From Lichtheimia corymbifera B2541 (taxonomy: Eukaryota > Mucoromycota > Mucoromycetes > Mucorales > Lichtheimiaceae), in contig JNEU01000978.1 of assembly GCA_000697475.1 (NCBI GenBank), forward strand, positions 62,001 through 126,000: DNA of 64,000 bases, in the 5' to 3' direction. The notes below the pieces were generated by a model that worked only from the letters and a program-made list of their open reading frames with translations, searched no databases and was not told the origin of the DNA. Shown piece after piece: positions 1 through 11,847 of this stretch (its first letter is position 1; each line of letters opens with the position of its first letter). The position numbers and the translations under genes are program-made.

Positions 1-79
1 TCAACAAGAAGTGACAGCATCGATCGATTCCTTTCAGAGCCATCAAGCCTTACCCCAGCATCTTGTGTTTCTGGTTACT

Positions 80-560
80 GTCAATTGCCTAGAGGGGCAT
101 CCTGCAACGAGCGTCTCTTATCGGTGGATCATATCAGCAGCGAGCAACAAGCAGCAACCTTGTTTTTTCTGGTGTCAGCAAGCTTTATTTCATCATCTTT
201 TGGTTTACGTTACCAAGCAACGGCCGGTGCCTTTGATGAACATCCTGGAACGAACCTCTGTTACCATCGGATCATATCAGCAGCAAGCAACAACGTCGCT
301 TTTTGGTGTCATCATCTGCTGGTGGTCTTCGTTATCTCAATTCCTTTCAATAACATCTTGTAATCACGTGGATCATGTCAGCAACAAGGAACAACGTTGA
401 CATCTTTGGTGGTAGCAAGCTTTATCGTGTCATCTGGCGATCCTCATGATCAGCAATTCCCTTGAGAACACTATACAATGCAGGTCTCTTATGGATGGAT
501 AATGTCAGCAACAAGCAGCAGCGTTAACACGATCTTTGGTGCGATCAACATATTGTTCGA
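80..560. repeat. degenerate short tandem repeat block
   Basis: The core GGATCATATCAGCAGCAAGC recurs in diverged form starting near 126, 269, 370 and 497, so the period is irregular (about 143, 101 and 127 bp). Each core is followed by a variable tract of the kind 'tttttggtgtcatcatct'. Open frames crossing the block (for example 11-400 and 85-363 on +) simply read these repeats and look unlike protein. No transposase or reverse transcriptase motif is visible. Confidence 0.6.
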
Positions 561-834
561 CCGTCTGAGAGTCCACGTTACTACAGCCATGGTATACGAT
601 CATTATTGACATGCAACAGGGCACTGTTACAAGGGATTTATATTATGACTCGCCTATTTACCAACGTACAAAAGAGAGTTGAAGGGGCTGTTGATCAAGG
701 AATGACGATTAAATGAGGTCCATTGATTGAAGACATACGACGTGATCTTCAACTTGGGTGACGCCATATCAACCATCAGCTGCTACTGCGCAATACAAGT
801 ACTCTTCGTCTGTTTGAGCTGCGATAGGAAGGGA

Positions 835-2510
835 TTAAGAAGTGATTGACCAACAGCCGGATGGAGAAGGAATCATGTCAGCAAGCGATCACAGGAGTTC
901 TTTTTATCAACATGTTGGACTTGCAATGGCTATGGATGCATGAATGCAATCAAGCAGTGATAGCTAATTCTGACATGTCGTTTTCGTTGCTTGGTACACG
1001 CCAGCAGAAAAGAGTGGACCATGTTACCTGGATACGGCTGTGGATGATGATGGATTGGATGGCATGGATGCAGGGGCTTATATCTTTGGCGAAAGGCGGT
1101 TGGATGATGACGTTGCGAATATTCGAGTCAAGGCACATACAGCAACTAGATTCAACCTTGGATGAAGACGTTTATGACGGCAGCAACCAAGGATGCAAGG
1201 ACACAATGATACGGCTGGTTCTGTGATCCATTTGACTGGCGTCTGGAATGAAAGGAAGGATAGAAATTTGACGGTCGGAAAGCAGATTGGATAATCTACA
1301 TCATTGTATCGAGACGCTTTTGTTGTTTTTATCACATTACATCCATTAAAGCTTCCTTGTTGATATGCTGAGGACGATAGGCAGCAGGATTATACACAGG
1401 TTTAAATAGACGCTTGTATTTTTAAAGATAATAAACCCTTAGTAGTGATGCCCAACAATAATGCTTGTTATTCAGGAGCCAACTTAAAGGGCCGATCCTG
1501 TTGGTGGAGAGATGCATGAAGTAACTCCATCCACAATACGCCTGTAGTAAGGTCTGCCTCTGGTAGCCCGATGGAATGGTTCTTTCTTACTTATGGTTGC
1601 ATAAGATAGTGTTAGCTAAAACTTGTCGTAAGTAAGCATGGCATGTTCATGTATTCGTGTCACATTCTATCACAGTTCACTCGTTCTTGAGCATAATGAA
1701 ATAAGCTTGCAATGAACCAAGCTTATATTTATATAACAAGCACGACATATGATGTTGGGCACCCTCACTCTGAATTTATTGTCTTTGCAATACAAGCGTT
1801 TGAGAATAGCGACTTCCTTCGTGTATCATTATGTGAACCAGGAAGCTTAAGCGAAAGTATACTGTCACAAAAGAACAAATGCATCTCGAAACATACGATG
1901 ACGCAAATGATTCATCCTCGCTTTCCGCCTTCAAGCTACTATTCCCCACTTCAGTCCAGAAACCAACCAAGTGATCCACATCGCACACATATGATATATT
2001 ATCACGATGCCCTCCTAAATACTATCTTATACCAATTTTCATTCAATGATTAAGTCGAAGAATAAGACATAGCAGTGTGGATGTTTATACAAATAAAAAT
2101 GATAAAGGAACAATGTTGCAAATCGAATAAGATACGGGTGAATCACATAAGAGAGGAACAGGGGTAATTGTGTCATTGTATCCTTAGTTGCTGCCGTCAT
2201 AAGCATCCTTCATCCATGATTCTGCATGATTTGATTCGAGTATCATCCGTGGTTATAAAACACCTTTTGTCAAAAATATAAGCCCCGTCGTCAATTCCAT
2301 CCCATCCAGTCCATCATGGTCCTCAGCCGTATCCGCGTGGTCGATCCTGCGGACAACGCGTCAAGTAACCAAAGCAACATTCCAGGGTATCTTATCACTG
2401 CACTTGATCGCATCCATCCATCAAATCCAATATGTTGGTTGAAAAGAGCCATGATGGTGATATGCTCCCTCTTCCATTCGGCTGTTAGTCAATCCCTTCT
2501 TCCATCACAG
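835..2510. repeat. long inverted repeat, arms about 835-1330 and 1860-2510
   Basis: The left arm read on + matches the right arm read on -. For example 'gacggcagcaaccaagga' near 1177-1194 is the reverse complement, with small changes, of the stretch near 2180-2200, and the left outer end (near 840-865) matches the complement of about 2470-2510. The arms are diverged and separated by roughly 500 bp of unrelated sequence. Reading frames in the arms (such as 846-1226 on +) reappear as diverged frames in the third copy (4743-5225 on -), but with shifts and no recognisable domain, so I treat them as non-coding repeat. This resembles a foldback-type non-autonomous element. Confidence 0.55.
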
Positions 2511-3430
2511 CTCAACCAAGTGAGAATTGCTTGTAATGCGCTGGATTTGATAGTTGATATGGCACCCCATCCATTGGAATCCGTATGTATCAAAGAAAAG
2601 CTGCTGCAAGTAACTTGAGACAATGGAGTAAAGACCTTGTTAATAGCAACGGCTGCTAAACGGTTGGCGCGGCAGAAAAGTGTGCAAGAGCGTGTGTTGT
2701 AGTAGAGAGACAAGGCTGTGAACGCTGTATAAAACAATGGAGTAAAGACATCGCTAATAGCAACTGCTGCAATGAATGCTGGTACATTTAATCGTGGTCG
2801 AGGAGTGTATAGAAGATGGAGTGTCAAGAAACGCGGGTGTTGTCGTGGGGTGTACACGCCATGAGCTTGCCATTCAGTCAAAGATAATAGGATCAAGGCA
2901 ACTGCAGGATTGACATGATGGGTTGAAGCAGGACAATCGTTCGCAGGTGGTAGTTGTAGTTGAATGGGGCAACAGTTGCGAAGGGAAGGAAGAGACAATA
3001 AAGCTGAGAGTGGAAGAGCTGGAAATTAATAGATCAGGCACTGCCATGCAAATCCATGCACACTGTAATTGATCCATGATCTTGAGATTGTCTCTCTCAA
3101 ACCTCAAACTTGCACAAAAGATGCTCTTGAGCATGCTGATCAACTTTGTCTTAATAAGGAACCCACGCTTCATTTGAAAATTTTGAAAGGGAGAGCATAA
3201 TGTGGGGTTTACTATGACGGCGGGATTTTGGGAAAGCGCCGGATTTATGAAAAAGTCAATTAGTATGTAGTTACTTGGGATTCCCCATCTCGCACTTGAA
3301 AATTGGTCAGAAGGTTCTCTGGGACATGCTGATCAACTCCATTCATTTAAAAACCGCATGGTTCATTAAGTACATTTTGAATGCGGGGCAACCCAAAAGT
3401 AGGAGAAAGTAGGGTCGGCGCTCCTGTTCC
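1480..3430 (+). repeat. direct duplication, copy 1 (partner 4335-6230)
   Basis: Matched landmarks are in the same order and orientation at an offset of about 2.82-2.92 kb. Examples: 1861 pairs with 4783, the 'gacatgatgggttgaagcag' stretch near 2910 pairs with 5745, and 'gactatgacggcgggatt'-type sequence near 3210 pairs with 6035. Divergence is moderate, with many indels, so the duplication is old. It contains no intact gene. Confidence 0.65.
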
Positions 3431-3539
3431 GCGAGATTGCCCACCTCGAACCTGAAATTTTCACACAACATCCTTTCAACCACGCCGAGCAATTTCGTTC
3501 TCATAAAGTCCCCAGAGTTCATTATGAAAACCTTGTATG

Positions 3540-4320
3540 TAGGAGAGACGACGAAGAGATGAAAGGATAAATAGGGTGTACGGTCGTGCGCGCCGATATT
3601 GCTGGTGGGGACGTCGGAACTTGGTCAGGAGGTGCTCTCGGTCATGCTGATCAACATCGTTCTCATAAAGCCTCTACACATCATTATGGAGATTTGGAGA
3701 ACCAAACACCTTTATGTTTTTACATATGCTGTAAGCGTGATGCTATATGACAAGTGGTCTTTGTTCATTGTCAAGTAGGTAGACACCGATAGAGCCGAAG
3801 ATGCAGACGGACTCCTTTGTGCAACACAGCTCATTTGCATGATACTTTACAATGAACAAACACCACTCTCCATATAGCATTACGCGTATAGCATAGTAAA
3901 AACATAAAGATAGCTGTATCTCTAAACTTTACAATGAAACGTGGGGTCTTCAATCGAAAAATATTGCTCGTCTGGGTGAAGCGCACCTTGGGTGCAAGTT
4001 TCACGATCAAACTCGCCGATCTCAAATTCACCCAATGTCACCACCAGCCAAAGTAGATCTTGGGTCGACCTCATGAATTTTTTTCGACGAGGCTGGTGGT
4101 GACATTGCGAAATCTAGGATCGGCAACCACGATCGTGAAACTTGCACACAAGATACTTTCGGCCCCGACAAGCAACTTTGTTCTATGAAAGAGCCCACGT
4201 TTGATTGTAAAGTTTTGAGATATGACTGTCTTTATGATTTCCTTATGCATGCCGTATGACAAGTGGTCTTTGTTCATTGTTAAATAGCTTGACCTGATCG
4301 TATGAAAGATGCAGAGGGAT
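3540..4320. repeat. left copy of the palindromic module family
   Basis: This stretch carries the same palindromic modules found in bulk at 60200-63130. One symmetry centre lies near 3775-3840 (spacer holding the 'gatagagc..gaagatgcag' and 'gctcatttgcatgata' sequences, flanked by inverted 'gacaagtggt' and 'accactctcc' arms). A second centre lies near 4040-4095, where 'caccaccagcc' and 'ggctggtggtg' face each other around a short AT/GC spacer. The part at 3560-3730 is an inverted copy of 63130-63310. Confidence 0.7.
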
Positions 4321-4334
4321 TCGTGTAATAAAAC

Positions 4335-6230
4335 TCATAGGGGCAAGGTTTGTAGGGTTCTTATTGGTGGAGAGTGCATGATTGACAATCCCTAAGTAGT
4401 AAGGTCCTCCCAGGATCGTATGGTTATCAAGTCAAAATTGATCAATGCATCCAAGACTATGAGCGGTAATGGTATTGTTTGTCTCTAGGGTTCATTCTCA
4501 TATAAGGCTATACATACAAGGTGGATCATGCTGATAGTGCCGTTGTCATAGGTAAGCATTATGATGTATGTACTTGTGCCACAGAGCTCATCTTTCTTAA
4601 CCGTAATGATTTAAGCTTACAATGGATCAAGCTTCCGTAACAAGCAGGGTTGTTGGGTACCATTACTATGCGTTTATTAACATTGAAAATACAATGATCT
4701 ATTTAAACATGTATACAATCAGTTATTGGCACTACCCATCGTCTAACCAGCATATGAACAATGAAGCTTTAATGAATATAACATGACAGAAGGAACAAGA
4801 GCGTCTCGATACAATGATGTGGGTATAATCCAATCTCCCCTTCCGGCCTTCAAATTTCTATCCTTTCTTTCCTTCCAGATGCCAACCAGTGGATCACAGA
4901 GAATCAGCGGGTGTTGTTGTGTCATTGTATTCTTGGTTGCTGCCGTCATAAGCATCTTCATCCATGATTGTAAAAGTAGCTGTTGCATGCATTGACTTGA
5001 GTGTTGCAATATCATCCATCGTAGTAAATCCTCTCTTGTCAAAGATATAAGCCCTCGTATCCATGCCATCCAATTCATCCAATCCATCATCATCCTCAGC
5101 CGTATCCACGTGTTCGTTACTGCTGACGACGAGCCAAGTAGCCAAAGCAATATGCCAGGATTCCACATTGCTGCACTTGATTGCATCCATCCATTCATCC
5201 ATAACCATTGCAAGTCCAATAACAAAGAGCCTCTGTGATCCCTGCTGATCTGCTTCCTTTTCCACCGGGTGTTGGTCTATCTCTTTTCTTGGTCATTTTC
5301 AGTGCAGCTCAACAAAGCGAAGAGTGCTTGTATTGCTGGGTACTTGATAGCTGATATGGGACCATCCATTAGAAGTCGTATGCATCATTACAAGTTGCCA
5401 CATGTAAATAAAGCTGCTGTTATACAATGGCTATCAGCTGTCCACGTGAAGAGGCCGCAAGTAACTTGAGACAATGGAGACCTTGCTAATGGCAGCTGCT
5501 GTTACGGGATGGTTGTGGCAGAGGAGCGTGCAAAAGAGCGTGTTGTAGTAATAGAGTGACAAGATTGTGAACGCTGCTTGAGACAATAAAGTCATTGCTA
5601 ATAGTAACTGCTGTAATGAATGCTGTTTCGTTTGATGGTGGCAGAGTAGTGTGCAGTACCGAAGAAGGCAGGGGTTGTAGTGGGGTGTACACGCCATGCA
5701 GTTGCCATTTAGTCAAAGACACTCGGATCAAGGCAGTTGTAGCATTGACATGATGGGTTGAAGCAGGACAATCGTTCGCAGGTTGTAGTTGTAGTTAAAT
5801 GCACCAACAGTTGAACTGAGAAGAGGGAAGCAGCTGGAAGTGGAAGAGGTGGAAATTAAATTGATCAGGCACTGCCCTACAAATCCATGCACAATGTATA
5901 TTAATCCATGATCTTGGGATTGCTCACCTTGACCTCAAATTCGCACACAAGATGCTCTTGGTCATACTGATCAACTTTCTATTAATAATGAACTCATGCT
6001 TCATAGTGAAAATTTTGAATGGGAGGGTGTAATGTGGGGTTTACTATGACGGCGGGAAATTGGGAAAGCGCCGGATTTATGAAAAAGTCATTTACTATGT
6101 ATTATCTTGGGATTCCCCATTCTAAGCTTGAAACTTGGTAAGCAGGTTCTCTGCGTCATGCTGATCAACCCTATTCATTTAAAAACCGTATGCTTCATTA
6201 TGATGTTCCAATGAATCGGACGGCCCAAAT
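4335..6230 (+). repeat. direct duplication, copy 2 (partner 1480-3430)
   Basis: Second copy of the ~2.85 kb unit. It includes the third copy of the arm sequence of the 835-2510 inverted repeat (about 4780-5270) and the 5700-6150 stretch that matches 2870-3300. The minus-strand frame 4743-5225 is the diverged counterpart of the + frame at 846-1226. No domain is recognisable, and frames are not conserved across the three copies. Confidence 0.65.
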
Positions 6231-6772
6231 ATGGGACAGACGGAGCGCAAGTAAGGTGCATAGTTCACACCCCCGCGGTTGTTCATCTCAAACTCCAAAC
6301 TTGGTCAGCCGATCGGGCTTCGACATGCTGATCAACTTCATGCATTTAAAAACCGTATGCTTCATTGTGAGAAATAAAATGGGGGCCGTCCGACGATGAA
6401 TGGACAGGGATATATATAGGATGAACGCCCCATAATCTCGAGATTGACCACCGCAGACTTGAAACTTTCACACAAGGTGCTCTTGGACATTCTGATAACC
6501 TTTGTCTTAATAAAGACTCATGGTTCATTATAGTAATAGTAGATGCAGCTAACTCAAGGGATAATAATGATGATTCAGTTAATCACAAAAGCATCTGTAC
6601 AGCTTTTTTAGCATTTATTTTGAGAAGATATTACAGTGTCGCATTAAAGCGTTTTCAAAAAAAGAATCAAAGGGTAACAAGCGGTTGTAAAAGGTGAGTT
6701 ATCAAATGTGTGAACGCGCAGTATGGATGATGAGGGAAGATGTGCTGTCGATAGGAGGAGATTGAAAGATAT
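6231..6772. other. repeat fragments, then AT-rich spacer
   Basis: From 6231 to about 6530 there are further diverged copies of the 'catgctgatcaac' unit that also occurs near 3330 and 3640. From 6540 to the malate synthase stop codon the sequence is plain AT-rich 3' flank with no gene. Confidence 0.4.
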
Positions 6773-8769
6773 TTACAACTTGGCGCTGGAGACGGTGCTG
6801 ACAATGTCATCATACAACAAGGTGGTCAAGAATTCATCATACTTGTCACCAGTGATGTTAGTGGCGAAAGCTTGCTTGGCAGCATCGAACTTGGTGGCAC
6901 CATACTTGGCACCCAACTTTTGCTTGATCTTGTTGGTCTCTTCATCCAAAAGCTGAAGCATGTATTGGGGAGTGACCTTCTTGCCTTCAGCGGTCTCAGT
7001 GCCATGACGAGCCCATTGCCAGAGCTGAGAGCGGGAAATTTCAGCAGTAGCAGCATCCTCCATCATGTTGTTCAAGGGGACACAGCCAATACCACGGAGC
7101 CAGGCTTCCATGTAGCCCAAGCCAACTTGCAAGTTGTCACGGATACCAGCTTCAGTGGGCTTACCAGGGAAGTTAGGAAGCAAGTCATTGCGGTTGACAC
7201 GGACATCATCACGACGAACGTGGATTTGGTTAGGTTGAGGCATCTTCTCGTTGAAGATACCAATAGCAATCTTGACGAGATCGGGGTGAGCAACCCAGGT
7301 CTATTATGCAAAATACATGTCAATATCTTTTTCCTTGTATATCTCTTATAATCCAATCCTATACTTACACCATCGTGACCAGCAGTGACTTCACGGGTCT
7401 TGTCAGCACGGACCTTAGCCATGGCAGCTTCGTTGGCAGCAGGGTCGTTCTTGATAGGGATTTGAGCAGCCATACCACCCATAGCATGGACACCACGCTT
7501 GTGGCAGGGTTGGATCAACAAACGAACATAAGCATCCATGAAAGGAGTGGTCATGGTAACCTTGGAACGATCGGGAAGAACGAATTGAGGGTGCTCACGA
7601 AGACGCTTGATGCCTAAAAAATGCATAATACCGAATCAGTAAAAGTCCAATCAATCATCCAATCCATTCAACACGATATTTACAGGAGAAGATGTAATCC
7701 CAGCGACCGCAGTTCAAACCACTGGAGTGGTCACGCAACTCATAGATAATTTCATCCATCTCAAAGACGGCCATGATGGTTTCGATAAGAACGGTACCAC
7801 GGATAGTACCACGGGGAATGTTGATCATGTCTTGAGCGACGTTGAAGATATCGTTCCAGAGTCTATAGGCATTAAAAGTAAATACAAGCTATTCTTGATT
7901 GCGCTGCTTGATGAATAACATACCTAGCTTCCAAGTGAGACTCCATCTTGGGGAGATAGAAGTAAGGACCACGGCCACGCTTGACGGTTTCCTTGGCGTT
8001 GTGGAAGAAGTACAAGGCGAAATCGAAGATAGAAGCAGACATGGGCTCGCCATCAACGAGGACGTGCTTCTCAAGCATGTGCCAACCTCTGGGTCTGTAT
8101 GTGATATACACATGTCAGCGGATGATCGGAGTTATGCATGAATGAAATTCAATAATGATGCTTACCTAACGATCAAGACAGCAGCCTTGCCATCAGTGCG
8201 GAGAGCATAACGCTTGCCATTGGGGTTGGTGAAGGTGATGTTTTCGCGGTTAGCATCACGGAGGTTGACTTGGCCGCTGAGCATGTTGTCCCAAGTAGGA
8301 GCGCTAGAATCTGAGAAATAAATATGAAAAGCACATGTTAGTTATGCATGCATGATAACTCCCATAGGCTTAATCAATATGACATACCTTCAAAATCAGC
8401 CATGAAGGTCTTAGCACCAGAGTTAAGAGCGTTGATAACCATCTTGCGGTCAACAGGACCAGTGATTTCAACACGACGATCTTGCAAACCAGGAGCAGGG
8501 CGAGCTGCCTTCCAGTTGGGATCATTACGGATATAAGCGGTCTCAGGCAAGAAATCAGGCAAGACACCACGATCAAGTTCTTGTTGACGGTAGACACGAC
8601 GTTGCATCAAAGCCTTGCGAGTAGGGTTGAAGATGCGTTGAAGGGTGGCTGTGAATTGAAGAGCCTCAGGAGTGAGGATGGTGGCCTGTTCGGGGGTGAC
8701 AGCACCGAGAACGGCAACACCGGGAACAGTAGACTTGAAGGGAGTAGCAGCTTGAGTAGAGGTAGACAT
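6773..8769 (-). CDS. malate synthase (glyoxylate cycle, peroxisomal)
   Basis: Condenses glyoxylate and acetyl-CoA to malate in the glyoxylate cycle, allowing growth on acetate, fatty acids or ethanol. The start at 8769 gives [13 protein letters not shown] and a protein of about 540 residues, normal for fungal malate synthase A. An in-frame ATG 35 codons upstream adds an unconserved tail, so I rejected it. Conserved blocks are visible: [17 protein letters not shown] (created by splicing out intron 8311-8387), [18 protein letters not shown], and [29 protein letters not shown]. Further introns lie near 8095-8165, 7862-7925, 7611-7685 and 7300-7370. The last residues are SSAKL, a PTS1 signal of the AKL type, so the enzyme should be imported by PEX5, which is encoded at 31381. 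Identification is firm; exact inner splice sites other than the first are approximate. Confidence 0.95.
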
Positions 8770-10431
8770 GTTGATATGTGGAAAACGTGTTTTAGTGTTG
8801 AGCAAGATGCTACGAGGTTTTATAGGTGCGAGTATTCGGATCATCCGGAAAGTGTCGTCTTGTGTGGGGGACAAATGAGGAAGGCGTTAGGTGACGGCTG
8901 TTCCACCGAGTCCGTTGCAAGTAGTTGCAAAAAAAAATTGGTAAGGGTGAATGGAATGCATCACATGGCCCAATAGCTCATCTTCACATGGATCCGAAAA
9001 TGCCCATTTTTCCCTTGACGGCTATTTCTTTGACAATTACCTCTTGATATATAAAAAGTTGCACTTCTTGCAAAGTAACAATGGATGGATAACCTGTAAG
9101 GCGGGATATTCTGTAGTGATTTTCCCGCTTGAACTTATTTATTGGCTCAGCGCACGCAAGTAGTACCCTATATTTTGTTCCCAATCAAATATACCACTTG
9201 AAACCTTGAGCATGAAGGCATTTGGAAAATGCCAAAATGGACGGCAAATACTTAATGCGGAGACCGGATTGACCACTTGGATTAATATCCTGGCCCACTC
9301 ATGGCCCCTCCTTGTTTAAGACAAAGGACCAATCTTGTGCTCCTCTCACAGATGTGAATGAAACAAGAGCATTAGTTTTCTCACCCACGTCATGCTATCC
9401 CTGTTATGAATGTGGGGGATAAATCTAGCAATGATCTCATGATCCCCCTTTTTGTGCCAATCCACTTTTTGCATCCTCCCCCAACAACACACAACACCAA
9501 ACCAAAAGCTGGCTATTTTTCTACGATGCTATATTGACCAATCTGATTATGCATTACACCTGTCAAATGTATCCCTCCTCATTTGGCAAGTGTACAACAA
9601 AAAGCAAACAAGCGGCTCACTTTTTCACTGATTTGTGCTTCGTGCTTACATGAGCAGCTTACTATAAGAGTGGATTGAAGAGAAAAAGGAGATAAGATAA
9701 TGAGCATCGTAAATGCGATAATGCCTATAAGAAAGACAATGGAGATAGCAAGCAAATGCAACAAATGCAAGTTTCTGTGTATTACGTTATCAAAACCCTC
9801 CCCTTTCATCGTCATCGAAACCCGCCTACAGTGCCGCTCAAAAAGATATAGAGATAACAGGCACCATAAGCAGTAGCGATAAAAGAGAGATCGGTCGGTC
9901 AAATCGGAGAATGAGTGGCTTTGATAAAAAGAATTTTTTATCCCACCCTCGGATGCAATCGGCTTATTCCTTCTTTCTTCTTCTCTCAATTTCTTGGTTA
10001 GTATGGTTGTTGTACAATAAAGGTATATCTCTTTGCTTTGAATATGGCTGCGTGTTTTGTTGTGACATGAAGAGCGTGGAACCCACATTCTGCTTTGCAC
10101 ACGTGGCAACAGAATACACACACAAAAGCAAGTTTCATTCGCATTTACGTGTTGGCTTCTCTATAGCCTCTGCGTATACCTGCTACACGTTAGCGCTTGC
10201 AATATTAAAATGGCATCTGTTTGAGGACTATCGCCTTTCATCATGGCGCTAGACTATAGGTACTATGCCGAAATACCCACACCCCTTTACCCTTTATTTT
10301 TCTTTGTCATCAATAAAGCAATCTTCATTTGTAATCTCATTCACAGCTGTGCTTATGCGAGAAATTGAATAATGGATCATGTTTACACAAGGGCGATGAA
10401 AAGTTTTTACACGTACTTGGCTAATTTACCC
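8770..10431. other. intergenic stretch, promoter side of malate synthase
   Basis: Holds the upstream region of malate synthase and the 3' flank of the KGG gene. A minus-strand frame at 9579-10121 contains one hydrophobic segment (LHLLHLLAISIVFLIGIIAF) but has no start context, homology or splice support. It might be part of a small membrane protein gene, but I do not annotate it. Nothing else is recognisable. Confidence 0.4.
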
Positions 10432-10767
10432 TTACTCGTTTTGTTGCTCTTGTCGATGATGACTACGAGCAAGACCACCCTTGCGGCCAGCTTCACGAGC
10501 TCTCTCGCTACCTTTTTTAAAATGGCCGGTTGACGCACTACCACCCTTGGAAGCAATCTCATGCTAAAAAGTAAACCAGAATGTGTGAGCTATTATTATG
10601 GCCATTCTATTCCTTGTTGTTCGTGTCATAGAACGTGCCTGTTTTTGCGGATCCATGTTGTGGAAGCCACCCGAGTGGCTGGCATGACCGCCTTTTGCAG
10701 CAATGCTCTCGACTTCCTCGTGGGAACGATTTGCAAAATTCCCAGGATTGTTTGAACGGTTGGACAT
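10432..10767 (-). CDS. KGG-repeat stress protein (con-10 / hydrophilin type), two repeats
   Basis: A small, very hydrophilic protein of the KGG-motif family (Pfam stress-induced protein, con-10-like), made in spores or under stress. Exon 1 (10639-10767) encodes SNNPGNFANRSHEEVESIAA.KGGHASHSGGFHNMDPQKQ. Exon 2 (10432-10563) encodes HEIASKGGSASTGHF..GSERAREAGRKGGLARSHHR and ends QQNE. The intron 10564-10638 begins with GC (CAG/GCACGT) and ends TTTTTAG, and it joins the exons in phase 0 exactly between repeats. The gene is a head-to-head paralog of the one at 11247, which has the same first and last exons plus two extra middle exons. Molecular function is unknown; desiccation or stress protection is inferred from the family. 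Confidence 0.85.
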
Positions 10768-11246
10768 TGTTGAATAAAAGCTTAAAGTAGTGTTACATGA
10801 CGAACAAAGAAATATGGCTCATTTATTGATACCCCTATCCTCCACTCACAATGGCAAGCGGTCTGCATAATAAAGAACCATCCATGTTCATTGTGCCCAG
10901 CAACACATGACACATGCATCTCCACTACCTTGTACCTTGAAACGACCGATTAGCCCCTTGTTAAACACCGTGTGTGGTATCCAGTCATTGCGTGCTTGGT
11001 TGACGTGCCTTGACGTCACAGTACAGCTATTGGGTGATTCACATGTGATATGCGCATAATTGCGCATCATGCACCGTAAAAATGAAAACCTACAATTGGC
11101 GTACGCGGTATCATCCTCAATAACGGGTGCCAAATCTACCCCGCATCCCAACCCTCAAAACCCTTGTAATCTATTACAAAATCAGACTCAATATAAGAGC
11201 GGGCTTGTTGCATACCCAGGCATTATCAATCATTGTTATCTTCAAT
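10768..11246. promoter_or_regulatory. divergent promoter of the KGG gene pair with CRE and STRE-like sites
   Basis: The 479 bp between the two start codons contains a perfect CRE octamer TGACGTCA at 11011-11018, preceded by a half-site TGACGTG at 11001. STRE-type CCCCT cores are at 10832-10836 and 10954-10958. A TATA-like TATAAG at 11192-11197 lies about 55 nt before the rightward start codon. ATF/CREB and STRE elements are established stress-response sites in fungi. Their use here is inferred from position and from the nature of the two genes. Confidence 0.6.
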
Positions 11247-11847
11247 ATGCCTTCTGGCAAGTCAAACAATCCTGGTAATTTTGCTAATCGACCCCATGAG
11301 GAGGTTGAGAGAATTGCAGCCATGGGTGGTCATGCTAGCCACTCGGGCGGTTTCCATAACATGGATCCCAAAAAGCAGGTATGGCATTATTAGCTCACTA
11401 TTAAGCTTAAGAGCCATTGTTAAACCGGCTGCTCCGTAGCATGAAATTGCTGCCAAAGGTGGTCATGCAAGCCATGGACGTCATGGTGGATTTGCCAACA
11501 TGGATCCTCAAAAGCAGGTATGTTGTGATATGATTGGATCAAAAACCGTCATGTGATTAACAGTCGTTGTGAGTGTAGCATGAAGTCGCATCTCAAGGTG
11601 GCCATGCAAGTCAAGCCCATCATGGTGGATTTGCATCAATGAGCCCAGAAAGACGAGTAGGTACCTCTATTATAGATCTGTTATTAGATACTGATCATGG
11701 TATGTATAGCATGAGATTGCTGTTGAAGGAGGCCATGCATCCACTGGCCATTTCCAAAAAGGAAGCGAGAGAGCTCGTCAAGCTGGTCATAAGGGTGGTC
11801 TTGCTCGTGGACGTCAACGTCGTCATCAAGAGCAGGGTAACGAGTAA
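11247..11847 (+). CDS. KGG-repeat stress protein, four repeats, one per exon
   Basis: A hydrophilic con-10/KGG family protein of about 146 residues. Exons are 11247-11378, 11440-11517, 11579-11656 and 11710-11847. Each carries one repeat: exon 1 MPSGKSNNPGNFANRPHEEV..MGGHASHSGGFHNMDPKKQ; exon 2 HEIAAKGGHASHGRHGGFANMDPQKQ in short; exon 3 HEVASQGGHASQAHHGGFAS, ending SPERR; exon 4 HEIAVEGGHASTGHFQKGSE..AGHKGGLARGRQRRHQEQGNE. All three introns (61, 61 and 53 nt) are phase 0, at the identical point after the (D/S)PxK/RQ-type end and before HE(I/V)A. The upstream in-frame ATG at 11127 precedes the TATA-like site and was rejected. Confidence 0.88.

Noticed and set aside
846..1226. 126-residue + frame, with related frames at 950-1138 (-) and 4743-5225 (-)
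   Set aside because: They are translations of the repeat arms. The frame shifts between copies, Met/Trp/Gln content is odd, and there is no domain or start context.
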